DNA of 64,000 bases from Bacteroidota bacterium (GTDB lineage Bacteria; Bacteroidota; Bacteroidia; Bacteroidales; Lentimicrobiaceae). Shown here one piece after another: positions 18,008-28,316 of this stretch. Within the stretch, counting starts at the first letter, position 1. Each line of letters starts with the position of its first letter. The notes under the pieces were generated by a model. That model was not told the origin of the DNA and made no database searches. It saw nothing but the letters and a program-made list of their open reading frames with translations. The DNA is taken from the NCBI GenBank assembly GCA_009773455.1, contig WSXU01000013.1, positions 1-64,000 of the forward strand, in the 5' to 3' direction. The translations under genes were made by a program, and so were the position numbers.

Positions 18008-18078
18008 TTCAGCCATAAGGTCCGGCTTGCCCTTGTTAAGCATTTTCCCGCTAAAGCATTAATATATCCGGCTGAAAA

Positions 18079-18111
18079 AAAATGCCTGCCCCGGTGTGGA
18101 ACAGGCATTTT
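18079..18111. terminator. Bidirectional terminator between deacetylase and peroxidase genes
   Basis: AAAATGCCTG (18079-18088) pairs with CAGGCATTTT (18102-18111) around a 13-base loop, and A/T runs on both sides give a T-tract in each direction. Confidence 0.8.
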
Positions 18112-18126
18112 CAAAACTGAGAATTC

Positions 18127-19158
18127 TTATTGCTTTGCTGCAGCAGGGACTTCGCCGGTAAGTGATTTAAGGAATGCCGTTATATCGGCGGCCTGTTCCG
18201 TTGTCAGTTCCTTGTTCAGTTCGGCTTTGGCCATCAGGGTTACAGTTTTATCAAGTTCCTTTACACTGCCATCGTGAAGATAAGGCCAGGTTTCAGCTAT
18301 GTTTCTGAGACTAGGCACCTTGAACATATACTTGTCAGCTTCATTTTTTGTCGCCTGCATTTTACCCGGATCATCCGTTTTGCTTCCTGTCAGCTCTAAG
18401 TGCGTGCCAAAAAGCGGGTATTTCTGAAACATATTACCCCCCATCAACGGGCCAATATGACAGGCATTGCAGCCGGTTCCCATGAAAGTCTCCAGGCCCT
18501 TCAGTTCCTGTTCTGTCAATGCAGTATTATCGCCCTGAAGGAACTTGTCAAACCTGGAGGGTGTAAGCAGGGTGCGCTCAAAAGCTCCGATGGCTTTACG
18601 CATACTCTCAAAAGTCATGGGATCTTTGGCTTCCGGGAATGCCGCGGCGAACATTTTCTTGTAATTTTCCTCCTTCGAAAGTCTTGCCATAACTTCCTTT
18701 TCGCTGGGCATATTCATTTCGGCGGGGTTCATCACCGGACCGCCGGCCTGCTCCTCCACATCTTTCATACGACCATCCCAGAACTGCACAAAATGAAGTG
18801 CTACATTCAAGGTGGTGGGCGAGTTACGTGTCCCGGGTTCACCGTTATCACCGGGACTGGTTGGTTTGTTGTCAACCCCGAAAGTAGCCAGGTTATGACA
18901 GGTGTTGCAGCTCTGGGTGTTGTTCATCGAGAGTCTGTTATCGTAATACAATGCCTTCCCTAATGCTACCTTTTCAGCAGTAACGGGATTGTCAGGGTTC
19001 AGGGCTTCGGCCGGTAAGGGCTGAAAAATGTTTTTTGCTACCCCCATCAGACTATCTGCCTTTTTGCCGAGCGTATCGTCCTGGGTGGTTTTTTTGTTCT
19101 GGCAGGCCAGTGCTGCAATGAGCAGGGCCATGGCTGAAAACAGGAAAATCTTTCTCAT
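18127..19158 (-). CDS. ccpA: Di-haem cytochrome c peroxidase (lipoprotein)
   Basis: Reduces hydrogen peroxide in the periplasm using cytochrome electrons. 343 residues; the signal ends in a lipobox (LIAALAC, C19), so it is a lipoprotein. Two haem c sites are CNTCH (C84-H88) and CNACH (C230-H234), the MauG/CcpA pattern. The central region with FWDGRMKDVEEQAGGPV is typical of bacterial cytochrome c peroxidase. It implies exposure to oxygen or peroxide even if growth is anaerobic. No maturation genes are adjacent. Confidence 0.92.
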   Translation of the reverse strand: MRKIFLFSAMALLIAALACQNKKTTQDDTLGKKADSLMGVAKNIFQPLPAEALNPDNPVTAEKVALGKALYYDNRLSMNNTQSCNTCHNLATFGVDNKPTSPGDNGEPGTRNSPTTLNVALHFVQFWDGRMKDVEEQAGGPVMNPAEMNMPSEKEVMARLSKEENYKKMFAAAFPEAKDPMTFESMRKAIGAFERTLLTPSRFDKFLQGDNTALTEQELKGLETFMGTGCNACHIGPLMGGNMFQKYPLFGTHLELTGSKTDDPGKMQATKNEADKYMFKVPSLRNIAETWPYLHDGSVKELDKTVTLMAKAELNKELTTEQAADITAFLKSLTGEVPAAAKQ

Positions 19159-19356
19159 AAAATGTTAGGATTTGGTGTACCGAAATTAATCAACTTGATT
19201 TAGTCAGGCAAGTATCAGGTAAAAAAGTTACAGACAATTAGCGTTTATTGTAAAAGGTGAATTGAATGGTATGTCAGGATTAAAAATCCGGAGAGCGGTC
19301 GGTCGTTGAACATCCGGCAAACATCAGGGAACACCGTCAGAAAAAAAGTCGCCTGT

Positions 19357-21710
19357 CTATTTAAGTACCGCAAAACGAACGGCTTCCCGTCTTTGGTCAA
19401 TCGTCATTACCAGAAGGTAAACTCCGGGGTTCAAGTGCTGACTGATGATGTTCTCTGATTTCTTTTCAAGCACGCATGAAGCTGTCACCTGCCCGGTAAT
19501 ACAAACTATTTCAGCCTTCGCCGGAAGCAGTTCCGGCCTTTCGCAGAAAATACGGACCCCGCTTTCTGAAGAATAAACGCGCATTCCGGCCATCAGACCC
19601 TGCAGATCATCAAAGCCGGCAGTTCCCAGCTTATTGCTGTTCAGGTCATTCCAGGTATTGATGGCCCTTTCCGATAATGTAACGGAGATATCCTGAAATC
19701 CGGTAACATCATCTGAAACCGTTAGTAAACATTCGGATGTATTTACAAATTCTGCGTTCTGTATGGTCATTCCCCAGGGTGCATCGTTTAATCTGAAATC
19801 CCCGGCATTCAGCACAGGCGATCTGAAATAATCGCCGTATAAATGAAGGCTGATTTTATTTCCCGAGCCTGAAATGGCAACCCATGGCTGAAGCAAATTG
19901 CCGGTCATATTGGCATCCATCCAGTCAAGGCGGTTAAACAGAAAGTCTTCGAAATATTCCACCTCATCCGCATAGGTATTATACTGCCAGTCGTAATTCG
20001 GCCAGACATACTGACCAAGAATGGGCCATCGCTGGTAATTCCGGTCTTTTGCACCAGCGGTGAGTACCAAAATAGAATCAATCACCGCATGAATTTCGCT
20101 GTCGGTAAGCGCTCCCTGTCTCAGGGCCGTCCACCTTGTTTTGGCCAGATCACGGTAATAGGGATCCTCCATCATTCTTTTCCACCAGTACATGATGCTC
20201 CATTCATAGGAATGCACATCGGTATACAACCAGCCGGCGATATCGATTCCCGGCCACCAGTAATCCACATTACCGTATCCAAGGTTGAAGTCCCAGGCAG
20301 GACCGGCAAAAAGTTTTCCGCCGTCGCTGTCCTTTTCTTTATAGAAATAGGTGCTGTACCGGTACTTATCCACCTCCTTGGCAATTTCGCTGAGCAGCAT
20401 AAAATCAACAAAAGAGGGGGCATCAAAATATTTCAGGTATCCGGTTTCAGGATGCTGAAACCCGGTGGCAATCAATGCTGCTTCAGAAGTATTGACATAA
20501 TTCCTGATATAATCCTTCTGCTGTGTAACGATTTCTTCAGGTTCAGGATGGTAATACTGAAAAGTAATGTCCATCGCATTGGGATAGGACGGTACCTGGT
20601 GCGAAAGCCAGCCATCGGGCCCGTAAAGAAAATCAGGGTCAATCTTGTCAACCTTGATTATATAACCGCCGGTCAGATCATCGCCTGAAATTTCATCCGG
20701 CTTTAAAGTGGCTATATCCACCCGGTTCACATCCTTCTTGATTTTCTCCATCAGCACATAAACCCCTTTGTAGTCGTTGTTGATCACGACTTCACAAAAG
20801 ACGGTGCGGGTGCAATAATCCCCCATTCTATGACCCATTGCAAATGTAACCACATTCCGCAGCATCGATTTATCGGTATAGGGAGCATAGAGCACCCAAT
20901 CACTTTCTTCGGGCATCCCCAGCAGTGAAACATCAAGGTCATCTCCGGCCTCATCACGGGTCTCTACGGCATAGGCTTTCTTGGGGAACATCTGGGTGGA
21001 TTGCCCCCTGGTTTCTATCCCGATCAACCCGTCATATCCGTTGAAAGGGTCGGTCAGGTTATTGAGTTCCCCGGGCCATTGTCAATAATGCCCATGTGGC
21101 CCGTAATCTTGGGTTCATCGGGAATAGATACTCCAAACGTGTTGATGACCACAATCGGAAGATTGGATTCGAGTTCAACCGGGCCGGGTGTTTCACCGAG
21201 TATGTCGTCAATAAACCAGTCGATGCCGGAGGCGGTACCTTCAAAATCCCAGAATATGACCATCCTGGTAAGCTCATTGTAGTCGAGCCCCGAAAAATCG
21301 TACATCAGGTCTGTCCATTCTCCGGGGACGGGTGTCAGCACAATCTCATGGGAAGAGGTATTGTTGTAATTTTCAAATTTCAGGGTGATGTCACCACCCG
21401 ATGGTGGCGCCAGAACCTTAAGGCGATAACGGGGATGAGAATCAAAGTTGACCGCCGTTGCAAGGTCGGTAATCATATACTCATACATACCCGCATCGCT
21501 CACGACCCTGAAACAATGCGCCGACGGGTTAACGCTGCCGGGGGCCGGGTTATCCACGACTTCAGAAATGCCGTTCGAAACGTACCAGACCGGTGTAGTG
21601 CCGTCCCAGTTTGATATGGTGTCGTAGGTCTGGCTGTATGCTGCAGAGGTGCATACCATCAGCAGAAACGGCAAACATTTGAATAATCCGCAGAATGTGT
21701 GTTTTTTCAC
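19357..21710 (-). pseudogene. CotH kinase family protein with T9SS sorting domain, frameshifted
   Basis: Two consecutive frames are one gene. The first (21710 to 21054) has a signal peptide, a jelly-roll-like domain and the start of the CotH domain (NLPIVVINTFG ... IIDNGPG). The second continues CotH (NNLTDPFNGYDGLIGIETRG), including the kinase-like GDYCTR and AGPAWDFNLGYG segments, and ends in a T9SS C-terminal domain (GVYLLVM ... VRFAVLK). The join needs one extra base in the run of four C at plus 21069-21072; with five, the frame reads NGPGELNNL, which fits the family. It could be a sequencing error or a true inactivating deletion. CotH proteins are atypical kinases; here it would be secreted. 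Confidence 0.82.
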
Positions 21711-21751
21711 TTTGTATGAGGTAGGGAGGGTTCTTTGCCCGCAGAAGGGTA

Positions 21752-21759
21752 CAAAGTTA
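21752..21759 (-). promoter_or_regulatory. -7 promoter box for the CotH gene
   Basis: The minus strand reads TAACTTTG, 42 bases before the CotH start codon. Perfect TAnnTTTG match. Confidence 0.45.
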
Positions 21760-21812
21760 GTTTAATTTATATGGTGAAAGTAATCCTGAAAAAGGGTAAA
21801 AAATGGGGGTGA

Positions 21813-23732
21813 TTATTGCCGGACGAATTTTACCACCTTCGATTCAGAAGCCGTTCTGAGCCTGATGAGGTAACAGCCTGCCGACAACCCGCTGACATCG
21901 ATCCGGGCAACCGGGCCATTCATGCTGATGTCTGTCCTGACTTCCCTTCCGGTGCAGTCGAATAACTTAATATCCTCAGGCTGTGCTCCACCGGTTGTTA
22001 CCCTGATGAAATCCCGGGAAGGATTGGGGTATAGTTTTACCACTTCCGTTTTCCGGAAAAGCGTATCAACGGAGGGCCCGGCAATCAGCCATTGCTCCGG
22101 GTCAAACTTAACCGATTCAATCTCAAATTCGGTGTAAATCCTGAATTTCTGCGCATTGAATGTGTGCTGAAAAACGATGGTGGTGTCTTTCCCGGAACCG
22201 GAAAACATAACCGGAACCGGCATCTCAAAAAATGAAACAGAGGCGTGCGACTGTGTCTGCCTGATCTCAGTTTCATAGTCGCCCGTAGCCACCTGGTTGC
22301 AGATGATGTTGTAGGAAGGATATCCCTGACCGTAATACCAGTCATTGAAGAACTCCGTCAGGTCTATGCCTGCGGCTGTTTCAAGATGTGCCTTCAGGTC
22401 GGATGTCCCGGCAAATCCATACTTCAGCCGGGGATCTTCCAGGTAATTCCGGCAGGCAGTAAAAAAGGCCTCATCCCCGCAGACCCACCTGAGCATATGC
22501 AGCAACAGTGCTCCTTTGCTGTATGACAACCTCCCGCTGAAGATCCTGCTGACTTTCGTTGTATCATCCACATAAACGGAGCCGTCAGGCTCGGATGTTA
22601 CGTAACTGATGTTCTGTGATTTCCAGAAAGGCCAGTAGTAACCATCGAACAGATGCTCATACGACATCCCGGCAAGGTAAGTGGCAAAGCCTTCGTTCAG
22701 CCAGATGTCCTTCCAGGAGTTGAGGGTGACCATATCGCCAAACCATTGGTGGGCCAACTCATGGGCGATGATTTCAAAATCGAACCTGCCCATGAACGAC
22801 ATGGTCTGATGCTCCATACCTCCGCCCCAGCCGAACTGGGCATGGCCATATTTTTCCTGCATAAAGGGATACGGCGTAAACATACTGCTGAACAGTTCCA
22901 TCACAGGCACCGTCTGCCTGGTACGCGGCATGATGTCGGCTTTGTCCTCGGGGTAAACATAATTCAGAATTTCTACAGGAATCCCTCCCGGATAGGCAAT
23001 GTCAGAATAGACTTCGTAATTTGTCACGGCAATGGCGATCAGATATGGAACGACCGGATAGCGGTGTTTCCAGTGGCAGGTGCGGATGCCGTCAACCACT
23101 TCATCGCTGACCAGAACACCATTGGAGGCCGTCCGGTAGAGTTCCGGCGAATGCACAATGATGTCAACGGAATCGGCCTTGTCGGTGAGGTCGTTTTTAC
23201 CGGGCCACCAGTCGCGGCAGCCATAGGGTTCCGAAAGTGTCCACATGGCCGGGATGCCTTCGTGCTCTTCACGGCCTATCGAACCAAATCCGGCCCCTGA
23301 AACGGGAACACCCCGGTAAAAAACCTCCACATCCTGCACCGAACCAATGTCAGGAAAACCCGGTATCTGAAGCGAAAGGGTAAATTCACCCGAATGGGTA
23401 AACGGGATCAGATTGCCCTGGTATTTAACGGAATCAACCGTCAGATCAACCGAGAGTTCCATCTGCAGGCCATCCGACAGGTCGCCGGTAACCTTGAACC
23501 GGGTAAAAACCGACCCTGATATATAATCCTGTCCAGGATCAATGTTCAGATCAAACCTCAGATAGCTGACATCATAATCCGAAGGCATGTCGCCGGCATG
23601 TATTTTCAGATCATTCATCCTGATGTGCCCCTGCGAACAGTAGGCGCTGCCACTACCCGGCCCAACCTGACCATAACAGTGAATCACTGTTAAACAGAGG
23701 ATTGCCATCAGATAAACCGGAAATTTCTTCAT
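21813..23732 (-). CDS. M1 family metallopeptidase, T9SS cargo
   Basis: A 639-residue secreted zinc aminopeptidase. The signal peptide covers about residues 1-21. The exopeptidase motif is GGGMEHQ (303-309; usually GAMEN), the zinc site is HELAHQW (H324, E325, H328) with E347 in NEGFATY. The last ~80 residues are a T9SS type A sorting domain (VVKLYPNPSRDFIRV ... GLSAGCYLIRL ... VVKFVRQ). It should be exported by the T9SS encoded at 56832-62822 and kept at the cell surface or released. Domain IV of long M1 enzymes is absent. It is transcribed in the same direction as the CotH gene, 102 bases apart. Confidence 0.92.
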   Translation of the reverse strand: MKKFPVYLMAILCLTVIHCYGQVGPGSGSAYCSQGHIRMNDLKIHAGDMPSDYDVSYLRFDLNIDPGQDYISGSVFTRFKVTGDLSDGLQMELSVDLTVDSVKYQGNLIPFTHSGEFTLSLQIPGFPDIGSVQDVEVFYRGVPVSGAGFGSIGREEHEGIPAMWTLSEPYGCRDWWPGKNDLTDKADSVDIIVHSPELYRTASNGVLVSDEVVDGIRTCHWKHRYPVVPYLIAIAVTNYEVYSDIAYPGGIPVEILNYVYPEDKADIMPRTRQTVPVMELFSSMFTPYPFMQEKYGHAQFGWGGGMEHQTMSFMGRFDFEIIAHELAHQWFGDMVTLNSWKDIWLNEGFATYLAGMSYEHLFDGYYWPFWKSQNISYVTSEPDGSVYVDDTTKVSRIFSGRLSYSKGALLLHMLRWVCGDEAFFTACRNYLEDPRLKYGFAGTSDLKAHLETAAGIDLTEFFNDWYYGQGYPSYNIICNQVATGDYETEIRQTQSHASVSFFEMPVPVMFSGSGKDTTIVFQHTFNAQKFRIYTEFEIESVKFDPEQWLIAGPSVDTLFRKTEVVKLYPNPSRDFIRVTTGGAQPEDIKLFDCTGREVRTDISMNGPVARIDVSGLSAGCYLIRLRTASESKVVKFVRQ

Positions 23733-24083
23733 AGTATTGCCTTGCCGGCATGGTTTTGAACCATAAAATTAGTTAATTTCGGCGAAAGGAGGTCAATGTA
23801 TCCGGAATACCGGTCTGATTGAAGGCAACAGGCTCATAAAAGTGGTAACGGAACATTGTAAACACTGGGGTGGTGGGCAGGAAAATAACAACAGGTCCGC
23901 CAGCATCCGGATTCGCAATAACCCGGCCGGTTACCTTTCGGTTTTATACTGATTATTTACAAGACAGAATGTACTGTTTGCCTGATCAGATCTGAATTAA
24001 AAAAAAACAGCGTACAGCATGAAACCTTTCGGGATAAAAAGCACCCTTTAATTATCCGATCGGGCTGAACAATAAACGGGTAT
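23733..24083. other. Divergent intergenic region, nothing recognised
   Basis: Between the M1 peptidase and the sigma factor. No gene, RNA or convincing promoter box was seen. A run of nine A residues ends near 24007. Confidence 0.5.
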
Positions 24084-24641
24084 TTGAAGATAAACTACGA
24101 AACAGAAACCGGGCGCAACGGCTCAACTGAAAGCGACCTTGTCAATGGTTGCATCCGTAAGGATTATAAAGCCCAGAAACAGCTTTTTGATCTTTACAGG
24201 GATGCTATGTATACCATTGCCTACAGGATGCTGAACGATGGCGAAGAGGCCAGCGATGTGCTGCAGGAGGTATTTATTCAGGTATTCAGGGATATTGATA
24301 AGTTCAGGCAGGAATCTACCCTGGGGGCATGGATCAAAACCATTGCCGTCAGGTCCAGCCTCAGGAAGATCAGGGAAAGGAACAGAAACGGTTTTGGCAG
24401 TACTGACGAATACAGCGACAACGAACCAGTGATCTGGCCCACCTGGATCAATTCAAATGATCTGGAGAAGGCCATCCTTTCACTGCCCGACGGCTATCGG
24501 GTGGTGTTCCTGCTGGTGGAGGTTGAAGGATACTCACACAAAGAGGTGGCTGAAATGCTCGATATGCCCGTGGGCACATCCAAAATCAGGTTGTTCAGGG
24601 CAAAGCAGCAATTGAGAAAATTATTGAACGGGTACAATTAA
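24084..24641 (+). CDS. ECF RNA polymerase sigma factor
   Basis: A 185-residue sigma-70 family protein with region 2 (LFDLYRDAMYTIAYRML ... EASDVLQEVFIQVFRDI) and region 4 (LPDGYRVVFLLVEVEGYSHKEVAEMLDMPVGTSKIRLFRAKQQLRK). The only start after the in-frame stop upstream is TTG at 24084; no ATG precedes region 2. It is followed one base later by a gene for a membrane-anchored protein with a C-terminal beta-barrel, the position usually held by an anti-sigma factor. The target promoters are not known. Confidence 0.92.
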   Translation: MKINYETETGRNGSTESDLVNGCIRKDYKAQKQLFDLYRDAMYTIAYRMLNDGEEASDVLQEVFIQVFRDIDKFRQESTLGAWIKTIAVRSSLRKIRERNRNGFGSTDEYSDNEPVIWPTWINSNDLEKAILSLPDGYRVVFLLVEVEGYSHKEVAEMLDMPVGTSKIRLFRAKQQLRKLLNGYN

Positions 24642-24642
24642 T

Positions 24643-25953
24643 ATGTCTGAACTAAACGAAGAAAGCCTGCGCAATGCCATCCATAACCTGCCTGTACACA
24701 AGGCGGGTGATTATGTTTGGGAAGAGATCAGGTGGCAGCTCGAAAAGCCCCTGGTTGCCGAGCTTCCTGTCCATACTGCACCCGTCGGTGCATGGAAAGG
24801 GATTGCGGCCGCTTCGCCAGTTTCAGGGCTTTCAGTTTCAGCCAGGCTCACCCTGGCAGTTGGTTTTATCCTGCTGATGGCCTCCCTGCTCTTTATCCCC
24901 TTCGGAATCAATGAAAATCCGGTAAACAAAAAAGAGTTTCCCCGGCAAAAGGGAGGTAACCCCGATATCCATCAGGAACCTTTGACTGCTGCCCCTGTTT
25001 ATGCAACCGAAAAGGAGGAATCAACTTTTATTTCAGACGATGAAAATAAATCAGGCAACGAAAGCCCCGAAAAAAGATCCGTCTTAAGCGAAACCCTGGT
25101 TAATCTCACCGTAAACCCCGGTTCCACTTTGATGAACGAAAGGACGATGACAATATCCGGAATACTTCCGAAAAACTCCGGAAATGTTGAAAATCCGGGT
25201 TCTGACATCACAGGCACCATCAGCGCCAGAAATGACAACCCCTATGAGTGCAGCTCTTTTTATAGCAAGCGCCCTGCTTTATTCCTGAAGGCAGATTATG
25301 AACCGGAATATTTCAGCAATAGAATGCTTACACCACCGGGGCAGAACATCAGTCTCAGCGCAGGCTACCAGTTTAAACGACTTAAGGTAGCCCTCGGGGC
25401 CGGATACAACCGCATCAACGGGAATACACAGCTGAATTACAGTTTCCGCCGGAATGAACTCATCTATTCCTACGATTATGTCGATTCGGTGTATGTTGAT
25501 CCCGTTTCGCATGAAACATACTACTTTACAGTGAAAGTTGATGTATACGATTCAATCGATCATACCTCAACCCAGAAGATTGTCGACAGGTATTCCTATG
25601 TTCAGTTTCCCCTGACAATCAGTTACCAGGTTGCTGAGTTCAGGAAATTCTCACTGCATCTGCAGGCTTTCGGTGCCTATCATCTCTTCAGGGAAAATTT
25701 CAGAAAATACGACGCCTTCTATGAAGCCTCTTCAAGGCTGGTATCATCCAGTATTGACGGACAGCGCCTGACTTCTGATTACTGGACAGCCGGTGCCGGG
25801 CTGATGCTGGAATACAGAGTTGGTGAGCGTTTAGGCATCGACATTACCCCACGGCTTAAGTACAATTTCATGGAAGTATCGGGCAGTGCAGAGAAAAAAA
25901 CCGGCAGTTTCGGACTGAGTTTCGGTATTTACTACAAATTAATTCCCGATTGA
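24643..25953 (+). CDS. Anti-sigma-like protein: cytoplasmic head, one TM helix, C-terminal outer-membrane beta-barrel-like domain
   Basis: 436 residues. Residues 1-65 are soluble and helical (ESLRNAIHNLPVHKAGDYVWEEI), a single helix (LTLAVGFILLMASLLFIPFG) spans about 66-85, an acidic low-complexity linker follows to about 200, and the last ~230 residues are alternating amphipathic strands (LKADYEPEYFSN ... FGLSFGIYYKLIPD) as in 8-strand outer-membrane barrels. It starts one base after the sigma factor stop. By position it may hold the sigma factor at the membrane, and the strand-rich part may be a periplasmic sensor or a true barrel. There is no zinc-binding anti-sigma motif. Assignment is inferential. 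Confidence 0.6.
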   Translation: MSELNEESLRNAIHNLPVHKAGDYVWEEIRWQLEKPLVAELPVHTAPVGAWKGIAAASPVSGLSVSARLTLAVGFILLMASLLFIPFGINENPVNKKEFPRQKGGNPDIHQEPLTAAPVYATEKEESTFISDDENKSGNESPEKRSVLSETLVNLTVNPGSTLMNERTMTISGILPKNSGNVENPGSDITGTISARNDNPYECSSFYSKRPALFLKADYEPEYFSNRMLTPPGQNISLSAGYQFKRLKVALGAGYNRINGNTQLNYSFRRNELIYSYDYVDSVYVDPVSHETYYFTVKVDVYDSIDHTSTQKIVDRYSYVQFPLTISYQVAEFRKFSLHLQAFGAYHLFRENFRKYDAFYEASSRLVSSSIDGQRLTSDYWTAGAGLMLEYRVGERLGIDITPRLKYNFMEVSGSAEKKTGSFGLSFGIYYKLIPD

Positions 25954-26026
25954 TGAAACCAAACACCGTTAACCTCTCCCTTTTATAACAACACAACAAA
26001 ATCATCATCATTAAATCCCAACCAAT

Positions 26027-28159
26027 ATGAAAAAAATTCTACTCACACTGGCCGGTTTCCTCGCGATCTGTGCTTTTGTTTTTCCACAGGCTCCGGGCGT
26101 AGCCATCAGCCCGTCTTTTCTGAACAGCAGGCTTCTGCCGGGGAATGACACTACCGTCACTACCAATATCTATAACAATACCGGAGATAACCTCACTTTC
26201 AGTTTCCCCGAATTTTCCGCCACGCGGGGATCAGGTGGACCCGATGGTTACGGCTACCGCTGGATCGACAGCGATGAGGAAAATGTACCCTATCAGTGGA
26301 CTGAGATTTCCACCACCGGAACAGAAGTGACCGGACTGTCTGACGACAACAGGGTCGGCCCCTTCGACATCGGGTTTGATTTCCCTTATTACAATCATTT
26401 CCGCAGTCAGTTCTGGATCAACTCCAACGGCGCCATTCAGTTCAGTGATCAGAACATCAGTTTTGTGAATATGCAGATTCCTACCAACAACGGAGTCCAG
26501 ACCAATTTCATTGCAGCCCTGTGGCGCGACCTGAACTTCCAGAACAATGATAGCAAGGCCTACTACCAGCAATTCAACGACCGGCTTGTGATCCAGTTTG
26601 AAAAAGCATACCGTTACGGCTTTGCCGGATGGGCAACCTTCCAGGTGGCACTGAAAGCCGACGGAACCATTCTCCTGAGCTATAAGGAACTTTCTGACGG
26701 ATTTAACCCCGATACCCATACCATCGGAATCCAGTCGTCAGAACCGGGGGTAGGCCTGCAGGTTTCCTATAACCAGCCCTATCTGCACAACGATCTGACG
26801 GTTCAGATTTATGCTGCCAACGAACCGGGGAATTTTGTGACAAACATTGATCCGGCAGCCGGGGTCATTCCCCCCTTCAGCATGACAACAGTTACGCTCA
26901 CTTACAGCGCAATCGGCTATGAACCGGGCAGTTACCAGCAAACCGTATTGTGTACAACCAACAGTGGCGATTTTGATTCATTGTCGGTATATAATCTGAT
27001 GATGGTTTCGGCACAACCCAAATTCTACGGAACAGTTACCGATGCCGAAACCGGAAACGCCCTTGAAGGTGTTACCGTAACAGCCGGAGAATACACCACA
27101 GTGACCGGCCCCCTCGGCCATTACGACATGATCGTCGTCCCGGGCACCTATGACCTGCAGTTTGCCATGGCGGGATATGATACCGCTGTCAGGGCCAATC
27201 TGAGCATCACGCTCGACCAGACCATCGAGATTTCACAGGCCCTGGTACCCGACAATGACTTTATCCTTGGAGGCACCGTTTTCGCCGGCATCTACCAGCT
27301 TGACATGGGCTATGTCAATGCCTTTGAAACTGTCGAAGGCCAGGTGGTCGATATTTTTGCTGACCTGATCGATACGCTTGGTTACTACAACTTCCCTTCA
27401 CTGATGCTGGGCGATTACCTGGTGAAAGCTGAACCATCGTTTGGATCGGTTTATGAAGGCGACTATCTGCCGACCTATTACGGCGATGTGGTTCACTGGG
27501 CCGATGCCGTCACCATCAGCCTGACCCAGAATCTCTTCAATGCCGACATCAATCTTGTTGCTGCTTCGCTCAACAATTCGAACGGTCCCGGAAAAATCTC
27601 GGGTTATATCTATCAGGCCGGGGAAACCAAATCAGGAAGCTCTGCCGTACCTGCAGCCGATATTCCTGTCTTCCTCAAACAGGGCACCGATCACGCCATG
27701 GCCACCTCCAACGGTGAAGGGTACTTTGAATTCGACAAACTCGAATACGGCACCTACACCATGTTCGCCGAACTGTTCGGTAAGAATTCCGAATTCAGGG
27801 ACATCACGATCAACCAGACGAATGAAGTTTCTGAAACCAACAACCTGTTCATCTATGCCACCGACATCCTTTACGGAACCGGCGACAATCTGCCTGCAGG
27901 CGTGCAGTCGGTCAGCCTCCCCTACCCGAATCCTTCAACCAGCCAGGCCAGCCTGGTCATTAACCTGCTGCAACCCAAAAACCTGAAGCTTGAGCTTTTC
28001 AACGGTTCGGGTCAGTCGGTCAGTGTCATTAACAGGAGCCTGGGCACCGGCGTCAATGAAGTGATTGTTCCTGTTGCAAACCTGAAGAGCGGCATTTACT
28101 GGCTTCAGATCTCTGATGAAACCGGTGCCGGCATTTCGCGGAAACTGATCAGAAAATAA
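26027..28159 (+). CDS. Secreted T9SS cargo protein with carboxypeptidase-regulatory-like repeats
   Basis: A 710-residue secreted protein. Signal peptide 1-20; an N-terminal beta domain with RVGPFDIGFDFPYYNHF and FWINSNGAIQF (a nidogen/PHR-like fold); two or three CarboxypepD_reg-like domains (FYGTVTDAETGNALEGVTV ... GTYDLQFAMAGYDT; ISGYIYQAGETKS ... FEFDKLEYGTY); and a T9SS sorting domain (SLPYPNPSTSQASLVI ... LKSGIYWLQI ... RKLIRK). It lies 73 bases after the sigma/anti-sigma pair and may be part of its regulon. Adhesion or structural role is only a guess. Confidence 0.85.
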   Translation: MKKILLTLAGFLAICAFVFPQAPGVAISPSFLNSRLLPGNDTTVTTNIYNNTGDNLTFSFPEFSATRGSGGPDGYGYRWIDSDEENVPYQWTEISTTGTEVTGLSDDNRVGPFDIGFDFPYYNHFRSQFWINSNGAIQFSDQNISFVNMQIPTNNGVQTNFIAALWRDLNFQNNDSKAYYQQFNDRLVIQFEKAYRYGFAGWATFQVALKADGTILLSYKELSDGFNPDTHTIGIQSSEPGVGLQVSYNQPYLHNDLTVQIYAANEPGNFVTNIDPAAGVIPPFSMTTVTLTYSAIGYEPGSYQQTVLCTTNSGDFDSLSVYNLMMVSAQPKFYGTVTDAETGNALEGVTVTAGEYTTVTGPLGHYDMIVVPGTYDLQFAMAGYDTAVRANLSITLDQTIEISQALVPDNDFILGGTVFAGIYQLDMGYVNAFETVEGQVVDIFADLIDTLGYYNFPSLMLGDYLVKAEPSFGSVYEGDYLPTYYGDVVHWADAVTISLTQNLFNADINLVAASLNNSNGPGKISGYIYQAGETKSGSSAVPAADIPVFLKQGTDHAMATSNGEGYFEFDKLEYGTYTMFAELFGKNSEFRDITINQTNEVSETNNLFIYATDILYGTGDNLPAGVQSVSLPYPNPSTSQASLVINLLQPKNLKLELFNGSGQSVSVINRSLGTGVNEVIVPVANLKSGIYWLQISDETGAGISRKLIRK

Positions 28160-28222
28160 TACTCAACATGACTCACCTTAACTAATAAAAACGGAGTAAG
28201 TTCTCATAATGGCCCGTTTCAG

Positions 28223-28250
28223 GAAGCTGCTTCACCCGAAGCAGCTTCTT
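28223..28250 (+). terminator. Strong intrinsic terminator after the T9SS cargo gene
   Basis: GAAGCTGCTTC (28223-28233) and GAAGCAGCTTC (28238-28248) form an 11-base perfect stem with an ACCC loop, followed by a short T-run. Confidence 0.85.
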
Positions 28251-28316
28251 TACTTTGATGCGGAGATGTTAATTACAAACAGAGGGGTGAGACTTGGCTG
28301 ATAACGGCTGGCATTT

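Noticed and set aside
21054-21072. Programmed -1 frameshifting in the CotH gene
   Set aside because: There is no slippery heptamer of the X XXY YYZ type with a downstream pseudoknot; a homopolymer deletion explains the break.
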